Shown: positions 44,215-54,161, counted from the stretch's first letter. The stretch: DNA of 64,000 nucleotides from Extensimonas soli (GCF_029211265.1 NZ_JARGEL010000024.1:135393-199392), one strand, 5' to 3'. Made by a program: numbers and translations. Notes: generated from the sequence alone by a model not told the origin.

Positions 44215-46551
44215 TTACGGCAGCGCCGCGCGCACTTCCTGCACGCTCAAAATCTCGCTGAACACCTGCGGGGCCCGGCCCGGCGCATAGAGCACGTACA
44301 CGGGCACGCCGCTGCGCCCAAGCTGCGCGAGCGCGGCGGTGATGGCGGGATCGCGCAGCGTCCAGTCGGCACGCAGCAGCGCCACGCGGCGCGCGGCAAA
44401 GTCGGCGAGCAGCCCTGCGTCGGAAAGCGTGGTGCGCTTGTTGAACTGGCAGGTCACGCACCACGCGGCGGTGAAATCGACGAACACCGGCTGGCCGCGC
44501 GCAAGCAGTTCGGCCACGCGCGCCTGCGACCATGGCTGCCAGGGGCTCGATTCGTCTGCGCCGCGCGCCACAGCGCCCTCTGCCCCCGCACCCACGGGCT
44601 TGAGCACATTTTGGCCAGTAGCGCCCAGCAGTAAAGCACCAGCAGCTATCAAAAAGGTTGCAAGCACGAGGCGCGTGCGCCCGCGCAGCGTGAGCGCCCA
44701 GACCACGGCCGCAAGCGCCACCAGCAGCAGCAGCAGCGCGCCGGCGCCGTCCATGCCGGTTTGCTGGCCATGCACCCAGACCAGCCAGGCCACCGTGGCA
44801 AACATGGGAAAGGCCATGGCATGGCGAAAAGTCTGCATCCACGCGCCGGGGCGCGGCAGCCAGCCGACCACCGCGGGCACCAGCGCGGCCGCGAGAAAAG
44901 GCAAGGCCATGCCCAGCCCCAGCGCGGCAAACACCGCGAGCGCCTGCGCGGGCGGCAGCGCGAGCGCAAAGCCCAGCGACGCCCCCATGAAAGGCGCCGT
45001 GCAAGGCGAGGCCACGAGTACCGCGAGCAGGCCCGACAAAAACGCATCCACCACCGGATGGCGCGCCTGCAACGTGGCAAGGCGGCTGGGCACGAAGCCG
45101 CCGAATTCGAACAGACCGGCCAGATTCAGACCCAGCAGCGTGAACAGCGCCGCGAGCAGCGCCACCACCGCGGGCGACTGCAGCTGAAAGCCCCAGCCGA
45201 GCTGCGCGCCCGCGGCACGCAGGGCCAGCAGCAGGCCGCCGAGCGCGAGGAAGGACAGCAGCACCCCGCCCGTGTAGGCGAGGCCCGCGAGGCGCTGCGC
45301 GCGGCGCTGGCCGCCGTGGCGCGCCAGGCCCAGCAGCTTGATCGCGAGCACCGGGAACACGCAGGGCATCAGGTTGAGCAGCAAGCCCCCCAGCAAACCG
45401 CCGAGCAAGGGCGCGAGCAGGCCGGTGCCGGACACCGCGCCGCCCGAGGTTGCGGCGGAAGGCGCCACGGCAGAGGCGAGCGCCGGCGAGGAAGGCAAGG
45501 CAGACGACGCGACCGGCGCCGCCTGCGCTGCCTTATTGGCGGCGAGCGCGGCTGTCAGCGCAGCGGGCACTTCGGCGCGCTGCGGCGTGCTCCACTGCCC
45601 CTGCACCGTGGGCATGGCGCGCCAGGCGCGCTGGGAGGGCGAGGCGCGCGGCTGGGCGGCGCCCGCGCCGGCATGCGCGCCCAATCCCGCTGTGGCCGCA
45701 GCAGGCATCAACACCAGCGCCAGCGCCGCAGGCGTGGGGCCGCGCTGCGGCGCCAGCGGCAGCTGCGCCGACCAGACCGCGCCGTCCCAACTCTGCTGCC
45801 AGCTCTGGCCCGCCAGCACGGACGGCGCCAGCACTTCGGGCGTCTCGGGCAGCAGCGCCAGTTTCTGGCCGCGCAAATCTGCGGGCAGGCCCGCCACACG
45901 CAACCGCAGACTTTCGCCTTCGACCTGCGCGCTGCTGGCGCCGGGCAGGGCGGCGGGCTGCGCCGCCTGCGCCTGCGCGAACGCCGCCGCGTTCAGGGCA
46001 ATGGCGCCGCGCAGCGGCAGCTGCAGCGCAAATTCGCCCTCTTCGGGGATGCACTCCACGCGGCACACGAGCCAGCTCGCGTGCAGGCGCACGGGCAGCG
46101 CGTCCTGCCCCGCGGGGGCGGCAAAGCCCGGCGCGATCTGCACCGGCACGGCCAGCAGCACCTGGCCTTCGTAACCGTAGTTGACCAGATCACCCACGCG
46201 CAGCACACGCGGCACGGGCCAGGCGACTTCGCCCGCCTGCAGGCCAGGCGACAGCTGCCAGCGCAGCTCGGTGGGCAGGCCAGAGTCGCCGGGGTTTTTC
46301 CAGTAGGTGTGCCAACCGGGCTGGTGGCTGATCTGCAGGCCCAGCCACAGCGGCCGCCCCGGCGCCACACCCTCGGGCGCATGCGCGAGCAGCTCGGCGC
46401 GCACATGCGGCGTGCTCACGCTGGCGGCGCCCTGGGCGTCCTTGCGCCCACCGAGTTGCAGGGCAAATTCAGCATGCGCGCCCGCCCAAACTGCGCTGAG
46501 TGCTATCAAAAACAGGATACGCAGAAGACGCGACAACGAAGTGGAAGGCAT
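44215..46551 (-). CDS. dsbD: Thiol:disulfide interchange protein DsbD (ScsB-like N-terminus)
   Basis: A 778-aa protein that carries electrons from cytoplasmic thioredoxin across the inner membrane to periplasmic thiol proteins. A signal peptide covers about residues 1-27. The N-terminal domain contains a CxxxC pair (WLVCRVECIPEEGEFA), like the ScsB-type variant rather than E. coli DsbD. The membrane domain (about 375-610) has PCVFPVLAIKLLGLARHGGQ with the first core Cys and VASPCTAPFMGASLGFALAL with the second. The C-terminal thioredoxin domain has AAWCVTCQFNKR. A mini-repeat encodes the end of the last membrane segment and its linker (FLIAAGALLLGATGQNVLK). Divergent genes give no functional context. 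Confidence 0.93.
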   Translation of the reverse strand: MPSTSLSRLLRILFLIALSAVWAGAHAEFALQLGGRKDAQGAASVSTPHVRAELLAHAPEGVAPGRPLWLGLQISHQPGWHTYWKNPGDSGLPTELRWQLSPGLQAGEVAWPVPRVLRVGDLVNYGYEGQVLLAVPVQIAPGFAAPAGQDALPVRLHASWLVCRVECIPEEGEFALQLPLRGAIALNAAAFAQAQAAQPAALPGASSAQVEGESLRLRVAGLPADLRGQKLALLPETPEVLAPSVLAGQSWQQSWDGAVWSAQLPLAPQRGPTPAALALVLMPAAATAGLGAHAGAGAAQPRASPSQRAWRAMPTVQGQWSTPQRAEVPAALTAALAANKAAQAAPVASSALPSSPALASAVAPSAATSGGAVSGTGLLAPLLGGLLGGLLLNLMPCVFPVLAIKLLGLARHGGQRRAQRLAGLAYTGGVLLSFLALGGLLLALRAAGAQLGWGFQLQSPAVVALLAALFTLLGLNLAGLFEFGGFVPSRLATLQARHPVVDAFLSGLLAVLVASPCTAPFMGASLGFALALPPAQALAVFAALGLGMALPFLAAALVPAVVGWLPRPGAWMQTFRHAMAFPMFATVAWLVWVHGQQTGMDGAGALLLLLVALAAVVWALTLRGRTRLVLATFLIAAGALLLGATGQNVLKPVGAGAEGAVARGADESSPWQPWSQARVAELLARGQPVFVDFTAAWCVTCQFNKRTTLSDAGLLADFAARRVALLRADWTLRDPAITAALAQLGRSGVPVYVLYAPGRAPQVFSEILSVQEVRAALP
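44598..44657 (+). repeat. Mini-repeat inside dsbD
   Basis: Top strand: GCTTGAGCACATTTTGGCC, then AGTAGCGCCCAGC, then CAGCAGCTATCAAAAAGG, with both conserved blocks. The minus-strand product is FLIAAGALLLGATGQNVLK, partly membrane-embedded, so here the repeat has become part of a hydrophobic segment. Confidence 0.74.
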
Positions 46552-46901
46552 GGGGTGCAGGCGGTGAGTTTCGAGGGCGTCGCGGCAGCGACTTGACTGC
46601 GGGAAAGAAACCTGAACACCTGCTATTTTGAGACAGGTTCAGAGTGGGCTACTGCGGGTGGGTGATTGGTGGGGATTATCGAGGGTGGTGAAGATGGTGC
46701 GGGGGCAGAGGGAGGGTGCCGGGATGTGCGCCCGGCGGCGCACCTTCTTTTCTTGTCTTGCCAAGAAAAGAAGGCAAAAGAAGGCGACCCTACTGCCTGC
46801 GTCCCTGCCCGCCTCGCGGCGGTCAGGGCAACCTGCGGTGCTCGCGCCCGGCGGGGGCGCGCGAAACTCGCTGCGCTCGGCTCCTGGAAAAAACGCCCCG
46901 C
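46552..46901. other. Gene-free stretch between dsbD and holA
   Basis: The dsbD-proximal 150 bp include an imperfect hairpin CTGAACACCTG / CAGGTTCAG (46612-46642). From 46702 to 46879 lies copy 2 of the 177-bp repeat, which reaches to within 23 bp of the holA stop codon. Open frames across the repeat encode arginine-rich, domain-free peptides and are not accepted as genes. Confidence 0.7.
46702..46879 (+). repeat. 177-bp dispersed repeat, copy 2
   Basis: Matches 29463-29639 along its whole length in the same orientation. The 13-bp inverted repeat CCTTCTTTTCTTG / CAAGAAAAGAAGG is conserved exactly (46743-46774), while its loop has one substitution (TCTTGC for TCTCGC). Preservation of the stem despite changes elsewhere points to a role for the hairpin. 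It may act as a bidirectional terminator near holA. Confidence 0.85.
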
Positions 46902-47957
46902 TTACCTCGCCCCCTGCGCCAGCGTGCACACCTGCTGCGCCAGACGCTGCAGCGCCTGCCAGCCGTCGGCGGGCCAGTCGGGCTGGGGCAGGCCTTTGAC
47001 GATGCCATCGACCACGTGCGCGGCTTGCAGCCATTGCGCGAGCGTGGCCTCGTTCAGGCGTGGCAGCAAGCGTTCGAACAGGCGTTCCCTGGGGCCCCAG
47101 ATGCGTTGCTCGCGCAGCACCATGGGCAGGGGGCGGCCGGCGTTCAGCGCGGCTTTCGCGCGGTGCAGCGCTCGGATGTCTTCGGCCAGCGCCCAGTGCA
47201 CGAGCACCTGGGCCTCGCCCTCGGCCTGCAGGCCGTCGAGCAGGCGTTGCACGCGCGCGGGCTGGCCGCCGAGCACGGCTTCGGAGAGCTGAAACACATC
47301 GTAGCGCGCGACGTTGAACACGGCCTCCTGCACCTGCGCGAGCGTGAGTTCGCCCGGCGGGTAGAGCAAGCCTAGCTTTTGCACCTCCTGGTGCGCCGCG
47401 AGCAGATTGCCTTCGACGCGGTCGGCAAAGAGTTGCAGCGTGCGCTGCCCCGCTTCGCCCGCGGCCACGCGCTGGCCCTGCTGCTGCAGACGCTGCGCAA
47501 TCCACTGCGGCAGCGCAGCGCGCGCGACGGGCTCGATCTGCACGGTGACGCCGTGCGCCTCGAGCGCACCGAACCAGGCCGTGCTTTTGGTGGCCTTGTC
47601 CAGGCGCGGCAGGTGCACGAGCATGAGCGTGCCGCCGCCGTCCTGCGTCGCGGCGGCGAGCTCCTGCAAGGCGGCGGCGCCCTCCTTGCCGGGCTTGCCC
47701 GAGGGGATGCGCAGCTCGACGATCTGCTTGTCGGCGAACAGGCTCAGGCTGTTGCGTGCGGCGAGCACCCCGCTCCAGTCGAAATGCGCGCCGCTCACGC
47801 TGAACACGCTGCGCTCGCTGTAGCCGCGCGCGCGCGCCGCGGCGCGGATGGCGTCGGCCGCCTCCTGCAACTGCAGCGGCTCGTCGCCGTGCAGCGTGTA
47901 GAGCGCGCGCAGGCCTTTTTGCAGGTGTGCGGCGAGCTGATTCAGGGCGAGCTGCAT
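46902..47957 (-). CDS. holA: DNA polymerase III delta subunit
   Basis: Clamp-loader subunit of 351 aa that opens the beta sliding clamp. Homology is spread: the N-terminal LYTLHGDEPLQLQEAADAIR, the Walker-like region with SLFADKQIVELRIPSGKPGK, then ENLLAAHQEVQKLGLL-type text (here GNLLAAHQEVQKLGLLYPPG) near residue 185 and a helical collar domain. It is the third gene of leuS-lptE-holA, the normal order in proteobacteria. A mini-repeat occupies the lptE-holA gap. Confidence 0.94.
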   Translation of the reverse strand: MQLALNQLAAHLQKGLRALYTLHGDEPLQLQEAADAIRAAARARGYSERSVFSVSGAHFDWSGVLAARNSLSLFADKQIVELRIPSGKPGKEGAAALQELAAATQDGGGTLMLVHLPRLDKATKSTAWFGALEAHGVTVQIEPVARAALPQWIAQRLQQQGQRVAAGEAGQRTLQLFADRVEGNLLAAHQEVQKLGLLYPPGELTLAQVQEAVFNVARYDVFQLSEAVLGGQPARVQRLLDGLQAEGEAQVLVHWALAEDIRALHRAKAALNAGRPLPMVLREQRIWGPRERLFERLLPRLNEATLAQWLQAAHVVDGIVKGLPQPDWPADGWQALQRLAQQVCTLAQGAR

Positions 47958-47965
47958 GGGGGGAA

Positions 47966-48026
47966 ATTAAGAGCCATATCGGCCTTCAGCCCAATGAATA
48001 CATGCGCAAGAAGCTACTATTAGTGC
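47966..48026 (+). repeat. Mini-repeat between lptE and holA
   Basis: Reads AAGAGCCATATCGGCCTTCA, then ACATGCGCAAGAAGCTACTA, both family blocks. It is one of the few copies clearly outside coding sequence, filling nearly the whole 73-bp gap inside an otherwise compact operon. Confidence 0.68.
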
Positions 48027-48030
48027 AGCA

Positions 48031-48639
48031 TCAAGGCATGCGCACCGCGGCGAGCCGGCGCATGAGCTGCTGCACGACGTCGGTCTGCATGTTGCGCACC
48101 AGCAGCGCTTCTTCGGCCTCCTTGGCGAGCGCGATGGATTCGCTGTAGCTGATGTCGCGCTTTTGCAGCAGTTCGGTGGGTGGAATCAGCTCGACGCCCG
48201 TGGGCGTGCGCAGCCGGAACTGCACGCGCAGGCGCAGCTCGAGCTCGCGCACCTCGCCCGAGGCGTTGCGGCCCACGACGACGCGCTCCTGCCGCGCCGA
48301 CAGCAGCTCGAGGATGACTTCGGCTGTGGGCATGGCTGCCGGGTCGGTCACGAGTTGCAGGCTGCTGCCTGAGGATTCGATGGTGCGCTGGAGCTCGCGT
48401 GCGAGCGGCATGCCCGGCGGCGCCATGATGTAGAGCGAGCGGAAGGCGAACTCGGGCACGCCGCGCAGGCGAAAGCCGCAGGCCGAGAGCGCGAGTGCGG
48501 GCGCTGCCGCGGTGGCCAGGCCGAGCAGGCGCCGGCGGTGGAGATTCGGCGCGGCGGCCAAATCCGAACCGGCCGGCGCAACGGGCGCAGCTGTGGGCGC
48601 ATCCGTAGATGCAAGAGGCGGGCGATGCAGCGTGCGCAT
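48031..48639 (-). CDS. lptE: LPS-assembly lipoprotein LptE
   Basis: A 202-aa outer-membrane lipoprotein that plugs the LptD pore for lipopolysaccharide export. The signal is an extended lipoprotein leader with LHRRRLLGLATAAAPALALS, then AC at about residues 53-54, an unusually long n-region. The mature part starts CGFRLRGVPEFAFRSLYI, the LptE signature, and continues with ELELRLRVQFRLRTPTGVEL and YSESIALAKEAEEALLVRNM. It starts 5 nt after the leuS stop, so it is co-transcribed. Confidence 0.94.
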   Translation of the reverse strand: MRTLHRPPLASTDAPTAAPVAPAGSDLAAAPNLHRRRLLGLATAAAPALALSACGFRLRGVPEFAFRSLYIMAPPGMPLARELQRTIESSGSSLQLVTDPAAMPTAEVILELLSARQERVVVGRNASGEVRELELRLRVQFRLRTPTGVELIPPTELLQKRDISYSESIALAKEAEEALLVRNMQTDVVQQLMRRLAAVRMP

Positions 48640-48644
48640 GGCGT

Positions 48645-51359
48645 TCAGACCACGATGTTCACGAGCCGGCCCGGCACGACCACGACTTTTTTCGCGGCGG
48701 CGCCTTGCGCTTGCTTCTGGAAGGCTTCGCTCGCAAGGGCGATCTGCTCTATCGCCGCCTTGTCGGCCTGCGCGGGCACCTGGATCGCGCCGCGCAGCTT
48801 GCCGTTGACCTGCAGCACGAGCTCGACTTCGTCCTGCACCAGCGCGCTGGGATCGACCTGCGGCCAGGGCGCGTCGAGCAATTCGCCGAACACTTTGGCG
48901 TAGCCGAGTTCTTGCCAGAGGTGGTGTGCGAGGTGCGGCGTGGCCGGGTAAAGGCAGCGCAGCAAAATGCCAAAACCCTCGGCGAGCGCGATCTGCGCGC
49001 CGGCGTCGTCATTGGCGGCAGCGGCGCGGAAGTCTTCGAGCGCGTTGAGCATCTTCATCGCGCCCGAGACCACGGTGTTGTATTGCATGCGCTGGTAGTC
49101 GTAATCGACCTGCTTGAGCACGCTGTGCACCTCGCGGCGCAGCGCCTGGGCCTGCTTGCCGAAGCGCACGTCCTGCAAGCCCTTGGAGTCTTTTGAGCCA
49201 TTTTGGCCACCAAGGCTTGCTGCAAGTGCGCTGGCAGCTTGCATATCCATAGCAAAAAGCTGCACGCCGAATTGCCACACGCGGCGCAGGAAGCGGTAGC
49301 TGCCCTCGACGGCTGCGTCGTTCCATTCGAGCGTGGCCTCGGGCGGCGCGGTGAACATGGTGTACAGGCGCGCGGTGTCGGCGCCGTACTTTTCAATCAG
49401 GTCTTGCGGATCGACGCCGTTGTTCTTGGACTTGGACATGGTGCCCACGCCCTCGTAGTCCACCGGCGTACCTGCGGGCAGCTCACCCACGGCGCGCTTG
49501 AGGCGCGCGCCCACGACTTTGCCGTGCTCGTCCAGCACCTGCTCCACGTCCTGCGGCCAGAAGTATTCCTTGCCGCCCTTTTCGGTGCGACGGCTGTAGA
49601 TGTGGTTGAGCACCATGCCCTGCGTGAGCAGGCGCGTGAAGGGTTCGTCGATCTGCACCAGGCCCAGGTCGCGCATGACCTTGGTCCAAAAGCGCGCGTA
49701 CAGCAGGTGCAAGATGGCGTGCTCTATGCCGCCGATGTATTGGTCCATCGGCATCCAGTAGCGCGCGCCCTCGGCCACCATGGCCTGATCCTTGTGCGGA
49801 TCGCAGTAGCGCATGTAATACCACGAACTGTCAACGAAGGTGTCCATGGTGTCGGTCTCGCGCCGCGCGGGCTTGCCGCAGCAGGGGCAGGCGACGTGCA
49901 GGAAGGCCTCGCACTTGTTCAGTGGGTTGCCGCTGCCGTCGGGCACCAGGTCTTGCGGCAGCACCACGGGCAGGTCTTTTTCGGGCACGGGCACGGCGCC
50001 GCAGGACTCGCAGTGGATGATGGGGATCGGCGTGCCCCAGTAGCGCTGGCGGCTGATGCCCCAGTCGCGCAGGCGCCAGGTGGTTTTTTTCTCGCCCAGG
50101 CCCTTGGCCGCGAGCGCCGCGGCCACGGCATCGACGGCGGCCTTGCACGGCAGGCCGCTGAACGGGCCCGAATCGACCGTGACGCCGCGCTGCTTGTCGG
50201 CGTACCAGTCCTGCCAGCGCGTGGCGTCGAACTGCTCGCCGGGCACCTGCACGACCTGCTGGATGGGGATGCCGTACTTGCGCGCAAACGCAAAATCACG
50301 CTCGTCGTGCGCGGGCACGCCCATCACGGCGCCGTCGCCGTAGCCCATGAGCACGTAGTTGCCCACCCACAGCGGCACCGCTGCGCCGGTGAGCGGGTGC
50401 GTCACCGTGAGGCCCGTGGGCAGGCCCTTTTTCTCTTGCGTGGCGAGCTCGGCCTCGGTGGTGCCGCCGGTCTTGCATTCTTCAATGAAGGCCGCGAGCG
50501 CAGGATTGGTGCGCGCGGCGTGCATGGCCAGCGGGTGTTCGGGCGCGACGGCGCAGAACGTCACGCCCATGATGGTGTCGGCGCGCGTCGTGAATACGTA
50601 CATGCGCCCAGCGCCGATGAGCGCGCCGTCGTCGCCGCGGATGTCGTGCGGGAAGGCAAAGCGCACGCCCTCGCTTTTACCGATCCAGTTCTCCTGCATG
50701 AGCTTGACGCGCTCGGGCCAGCCCGGCAGCTTGTCGCCCGTGACGTAATCGAGCAGCTCTTCGGCGTAGTCGGTGATCTTGAGGTAGTAGCCCGGAATCT
50801 CGCGCTTTTCCACGAGCGCGCCGGTGCGCCAGCCGCGTCCGTCGATGACTTGCTCGTTCGCAAGCACGGTTTGATCGACCGGGTCCCAGTTCACCACCTG
50901 CGTCTTGCGGTAGGCGATGCCCTTTTCCAGCATCTTCAAGAAGAGCCACTGGTTCCACTTGTAGTAGCTCGCGTCGCAAGTGGCGATTTCGCGGCTCCAG
51001 TCGATCGCCAGGCCCATGGCCTGCATCTGCCGCTTCATGTAGGCGATGTTGTCGTACGTCCACTGCGCCGGCGGCACGCCGTTTTTCAGCGCCGCATTCT
51101 CTGCCGGCAGACCGAAGGCGTCCCAGCCCATGGGCATGAGCACGTTGTAGCCCTTCATGCGCAACTGGCGCGTGAGCATGTCGTTGATGGTGTAGTTGCG
51201 CACGTGGCCCATGTGCAGCTTGCCGCTCGGGTAGGGCAGCATGGAGCAGGCGTAAAACTTGGGCTTGCTCGCGTCTTCGGTCACGCGGTAGGCGTCGCGC
51301 GCGGCCCATTCGGCCTGGGCTTGGCGCTCTATGTCTTGGGGGGAGTATTTTTCTTGCAT
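48645..51359 (-). CDS. leuS: Leucyl-tRNA synthetase
   Basis: Class I aminoacyl-tRNA synthetase of 904 aa. HIGH motif as [16 protein letters not shown] near residue 50; KMSKS motif as [17 protein letters not shown] near 635. The editing domain includes [20 protein letters not shown] and [20 protein letters not shown]. Zinc-like cysteines occur in [17 protein letters not shown] mini-repeat adds the segment [16 protein letters not shown] in the anticodon-binding region near residue 715, and the enzyme is longer than E. coli LeuS (860 aa) partly for that reason. Essential, so the insert must be tolerated. Confidence 0.97.
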   Translation of the reverse strand: MQEKYSPQDIERQAQAEWAARDAYRVTEDASKPKFYACSMLPYPSGKLHMGHVRNYTINDMLTRQLRMKGYNVLMPMGWDAFGLPAENAALKNGVPPAQWTYDNIAYMKRQMQAMGLAIDWSREIATCDASYYKWNQWLFLKMLEKGIAYRKTQVVNWDPVDQTVLANEQVIDGRGWRTGALVEKREIPGYYLKITDYAEELLDYVTGDKLPGWPERVKLMQENWIGKSEGVRFAFPHDIRGDDGALIGAGRMYVFTTRADTIMGVTFCAVAPEHPLAMHAARTNPALAAFIEECKTGGTTEAELATQEKKGLPTGLTVTHPLTGAAVPLWVGNYVLMGYGDGAVMGVPAHDERDFAFARKYGIPIQQVVQVPGEQFDATRWQDWYADKQRGVTVDSGPFSGLPCKAAVDAVAAALAAKGLGEKKTTWRLRDWGISRQRYWGTPIPIIHCESCGAVPVPEKDLPVVLPQDLVPDGSGNPLNKCEAFLHVACPCCGKPARRETDTMDTFVDSSWYYMRYCDPHKDQAMVAEGARYWMPMDQYIGGIEHAILHLLYARFWTKVMRDLGLVQIDEPFTRLLTQGMVLNHIYSRRTEKGGKEYFWPQDVEQVLDEHGKVVGARLKRAVGELPAGTPVDYEGVGTMSKSKNNGVDPQDLIEKYGADTARLYTMFTAPPEATLEWNDAAVEGSYRFLRRVWQFGVQLFAMDMQAASALAASLGGQNGSKDSKGLQDVRFGKQAQALRREVHSVLKQVDYDYQRMQYNTVVSGAMKMLNALEDFRAAAANDDAGAQIALAEGFGILLRCLYPATPHLAHHLWQELGYAKVFGELLDAPWPQVDPSALVQDEVELVLQVNGKLRGAIQVPAQADKAAIEQIALASEAFQKQAQGAAAKKVVVVPGRLVNIVV
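49191..49254 (+). repeat. Mini-repeat inside leuS
   Basis: Top strand: TTTTGAGCCATTTTGGCCAC, then GCTTGCTGCAAGTGCGC, then GCAGCTTGCATATCCATAGC. The minus-strand product, [20 protein letters not shown] then K, shares the GxGQxGxK-type ending seen in the uvrD and pbpC copies. It lies between helices of the anticodon-binding domain. Confidence 0.72.
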
Positions 51360-51456
51360 GAGGGCGAAGGAAAGAAAAGGGCCTGTGCAGGCCCGGCCGC
51401 GCCGATTTTAGGCGTTGGCTTGCGGCGCGCGTTCGACGTAGCTTGCGCGGGCGGCC

Positions 51457-51882
51457 TCAGCGCGCGGGCTGCGGCTCGGCCACGAAGCCTATGCGATGCA
51501 GCCCGGCCTGGTGCGCCAGGCCCATGACTTCGACCACACGGCCATAGGGCACGCGGGCGTCGGCGCGCAACTGCACTTCGGTGTCGGGCTGGCTCGCGCC
51601 AATGCGCGCAAGGCGTTCGGCGAGCTGCGCCTGCGTGAGCGGCTGGTCGCCCAGGTAGGCCTGCCCCGCGCGATCGAGCACCAGCGTGACTGCGGGCGCC
51701 GCCGCGCCGGCCGTGGTGGTGCCCTGCGCGCGCGGCAGCTCCAGCCGCAGGGCGCTCGCGAGCAGCGGCGCCGTGAGGATGAAAATCACCACCAGCACCA
51801 GCATCACATCGACCATGGGCGTGATGTTGATCTCGCTCATGGGCTGCGGCGCAGCGCGGCGTTCGAGGCGGCCAAAGGGCAT
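51457..51882 (-). CDS. exbD: ExbD/TolR-family energy-transducing protein
   Basis: A 141-aa inner-membrane protein with one transmembrane segment (about residues 20-42, INITPMVDVMLVLVVIFILT) that contains the functional Asp. The periplasmic domain follows. It partners the ExbB/TolQ-like protein 12 nt upstream to convert proton motive force into work, for TonB or Tol-Pal type systems. There is no tonB, tolA, tolB or pal nearby, so which system it powers is open; ExbD and TolR cannot be separated safely by sequence here. Confidence 0.88.
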   Translation of the reverse strand: MPFGRLERRAAPQPMSEINITPMVDVMLVLVVIFILTAPLLASALRLELPRAQGTTTAGAAAPAVTLVLDRAGQAYLGDQPLTQAQLAERLARIGASQPDTEVQLRADARVPYGRVVEVMGLAHQAGLHRIGFVAEPQPAR

Positions 51883-51894
51883 GGTGCGGGCACC

Positions 51895-52638
51895 TCAAAA
51901 GTTCGAATGCGCGGCTTCGGCGGACGCTGCCGGCGCAGACGCGGCCACGCCGGGTGCGTCGGGCGCTTCGGCCACGCCGGGCGCGCCATCGGCAAGCAAC
52001 TCGCGCAGGTCGAGCGCAAAGCCTTCGAGATCGGCCTCGATGCGCGCCAGCACGCGGCCGAAGCCGTTGTAGGCCAGCACCGCCGGAATCGCCACGGCCA
52101 GGCCCGCCGCAGTCATGACCAGCGATTCGCCCACCGGGCCCGCGAGCTGCGCGAGCGTGACCTGCGTGCTCGAGGTCTGGGCCAGCACGCGCAGTGCGTG
52201 GTAGATGCCCCACACCGTGCCGAGCAGCCCGACGAACGGCGCCGTGGCGCCCGCCGTGGCCAGCAGCACCTGGCCCCATTGCAGCCGTGTGAGCACCCCA
52301 TGCAGCGCGTCGCGCAGCGCGCGCGTGAGCCGCTGCGCGCGCGCGCCGGACGTGGCGAGCGAGCCGTCGGCCGTTTTTATCGCTACCGAATTTGCAGCTA
52401 GCACCATAGGAAGGACGAGCGCCTCACGGTCGAAATGCTCCAGCTTTTGGGCCGCCGCGGCGAGATCGGGCGCCTGCCAGAACGCCGCGAGGCAGCGCGG
52501 CAGGTCGGCGCTCGCGCGGCGCAGCTGGCGCGCCTTCCACAGAATCACCACCCAGCCCATGACGGACATGGCCAGCAGCACCAGCGCCGCGACTTGCGTG
52601 AGCGCATCCGTTTTGAGCCACCAAGCGAGCAAAGACAT
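51895..52638 (-). CDS. exbB: ExbB/TolQ/MotA-family proton channel protein
   Basis: A 247-aa membrane protein with three predicted transmembrane segments (about 15-38, 130-155, 175-200). The conserved channel region reads GQVLLATAGATAPFVGLLGT, then VWGIYHALR, and VGESLVMTAAGLAVAIPAVL. The partner is exbD directly downstream. The cytoplasmic region contains ANSVAIKTADGSLATSG from a partial mini-repeat. It follows dapB on the same strand (26 bp apart). Confidence 0.9.
   Translation of the reverse strand: MSLLAWWLKTDALTQVAALVLLAMSVMGWVVILWKARQLRRASADLPRCLAAFWQAPDLAAAAQKLEHFDREALVLPMVLAANSVAIKTADGSLATSGARAQRLTRALRDALHGVLTRLQWGQVLLATAGATAPFVGLLGTVWGIYHALRVLAQTSSTQVTLAQLAGPVGESLVMTAAGLAVAIPAVLAYNGFGRVLARIEADLEGFALDLRELLADGAPGVAEAPDAPGVAASAPAASAEAAHSNF
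52369..52410 (-). repeat. Partial mini-repeat inside exbB
   Basis: On the minus strand it reads GGTGCTAGCTGCAAATTCGG and TAGCGATAAAAACGGCC, an AT-rich patch with family-like pieces in altered order. It is the least certain coding copy. The frame is intact. Confidence 0.4.
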
Positions 52639-52664
52639 GCGCCGGGCCTTGGAACTTGGAACCC

Positions 52665-53498
52665 TTACAAACCCAGCACGTCGGCCATGCCGAACAGGCC
52701 GCGCTCGTGCGCCCTCAGAAAGCGCGCCGCGCGCAAGCTGCCCTGCGCGTAGGTGGCGCGACTCGACGACTTGTGCGTGATTTCAATGCGCTCGCCCGTG
52801 CCCGCGAACAGCACCGTGTGGTCGCCCACGATGTCGCCGCCGCGGATGGTGGCAAAGCCTATGCTCGAAGGGTCCCGCTCGCCCGTCACGCCGTGGCGCT
52901 CATAGACCGCGCAGTCCGCCAGATTGCGCCCCAGCGCCTGCGCGACGACCTCGCCCATCTGCAGCGCCGTGCCCGAGGGTGCATCGACTTTGTGGCGGTG
53001 GTGCGCCTCGATGATTTCGATGTCGAACCCGGTGGCCAGCGCTTTTGCGGCCAGCTCGAGCAGCTTGAGCGTGACGTTCACGCCCACGCTCATGTTGGGC
53101 GCAAACACGATCGCCGCGCGCTGCGCGTGGGCGGCGATCTCGGCCTTTTGCGCCTCGCTGAAGCCCGTGGTGCCTATCACCGCCTTTACGCCAAGCGCGC
53201 CGCACACCGCGAGGTGCGCAAGCGTGCCCTCGGGGCGCGTGAAGTCGATCAGCACGTCGGCACCTTGCAGGCCAGCCTGCAGGTCATCGGTGATCAGCAC
53301 GCCGCTGCTTTGGCCCAGAAAAGCCGCCGCGTCGGTGCCGACTGCCGGGCTGCCGCGCTGGTCGAGCGCACCGGCGAGGACGCAGTCGTCGCTGGCACGC
53401 ACGGCCTCGATCAGCATGCGGCCCATGCGGCCCGAGGCGCCGGCAACGGCGATGCGGCAGGGTTGCGCGGCGGATGCAGGGGAAGAGGTTGAGGTCAT
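52665..53498 (-). CDS. dapB: 4-hydroxy-tetrahydrodipicolinate reductase
   Basis: Lysine/diaminopimelate pathway reductase of 277 aa. The N-terminal nucleotide-binding fold is [20 protein letters not shown]. The catalytic HHRHK motif is [20 protein letters not shown] near residue 165. [20 protein letters not shown] forms the substrate domain entry. The ATG gives [14 protein letters not shown], a lead of about 12 residues before the fold. It lies between bamE and exbB on one strand, a compact cell-envelope group. Confidence 0.95.
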   Translation of the reverse strand: MTSTSSPASAAQPCRIAVAGASGRMGRMLIEAVRASDDCVLAGALDQRGSPAVGTDAAAFLGQSSGVLITDDLQAGLQGADVLIDFTRPEGTLAHLAVCGALGVKAVIGTTGFSEAQKAEIAAHAQRAAIVFAPNMSVGVNVTLKLLELAAKALATGFDIEIIEAHHRHKVDAPSGTALQMGEVVAQALGRNLADCAVYERHGVTGERDPSSIGFATIRGGDIVGDHTVLFAGTGERIEITHKSSSRATYAQGSLRAARFLRAHERGLFGMADVLGL

Positions 53499-53588
53499 GG
53501 GGGCGAAGGAACAGGTGGGGAGCGGGCCTCGTGCTGCGCGCGCAGGGAGCTTTGGGTGCGTGCGCAGTTGCCCGTGGAGCCTCGGGCT

Positions 53589-54161
53589 TCAGCGCAACGA
53601 GGATTCGAGCGGCGGGTAGCTGGGCGTGGCCGGGCTTGGCTCTGCGGCGTCGGCGCCGGCCGGCTCGGAGGCCGCTGCATGCGCCGGCGCCGGAAAGCGC
53701 GCGAGCTGCGCCTCGGTGGCTTCGAGCGGCGGCACCTTGCCCGGCGCGGTGCGTTTGCCCAGCGAGGCGACGAATTCGGTCTCCGAAGGCATGGGATCGC
53801 CCTCGTGGCGCTGCAGTACGTCGTTTTCGAAAAACACCGTCAGCTTGCGCGTCTGCGGCGCCTCGTTCGCGCGCTTGATCGTGAAGACGTATTCCCAGCG
53901 GTTGGCATGGAACAGGCTGGTGACCAGCGGGGTGCCCAGAATTTCGCGCACCTGCTCGCGGCTCATGCCGGGCTGCAGCGCCTCGACCTGCTCGCGCGAG
54001 ACGAAGTTGCCCTGCACCACTTCCACGCGGTAAGGGCTGACCATCCCGGCCAGGCTGTTCGTGGCGTTGTTCAGACTGCTGCAGGCGCTGGCGAGCAAGG
54101 CGGTGGCAGCAAGCAGCAAGGGCAGCCCCGGGCGGGCGCTGCGATGGGCATTGACGGACAT
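53589..54161 (-). CDS. bamE: Outer-membrane assembly lipoprotein BamE
   Basis: A 190-aa lipoprotein subunit of the BAM complex that inserts beta-barrel proteins. The signal peptide and lipobox are [15 protein letters not shown], with the Cys near residue 29. The BamE fold includes [33 protein letters not shown] and [19 protein letters not shown] long alanine/proline C-terminal tail (about residues 130-190) goes beyond the typical 110-aa protein. The ATG at 54161 gives [10 protein letters not shown]; an upstream in-frame start would add 24 residues and overlap the divergent fur promoter. Confidence 0.93.
   Translation of the reverse strand: MSVNAHRSARPGLPLLLAATALLASACSSLNNATNSLAGMVSPYRVEVVQGNFVSREQVEALQPGMSREQVREILGTPLVTSLFHANRWEYVFTIKRANEAPQTRKLTVFFENDVLQRHEGDPMPSETEFVASLGKRTAPGKVPPLEATEAQLARFPAPAHAAASEPAGADAAEPSPATPSYPPLESSLR

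Noticed and set aside
46496-46520. Possible further mini-repeat copy in the dsbD signal peptide (GCTATCAAAAACAGGATA)
   Set aside because: Only the distal block is present and the sequence is a plausible native signal-peptide codon run.
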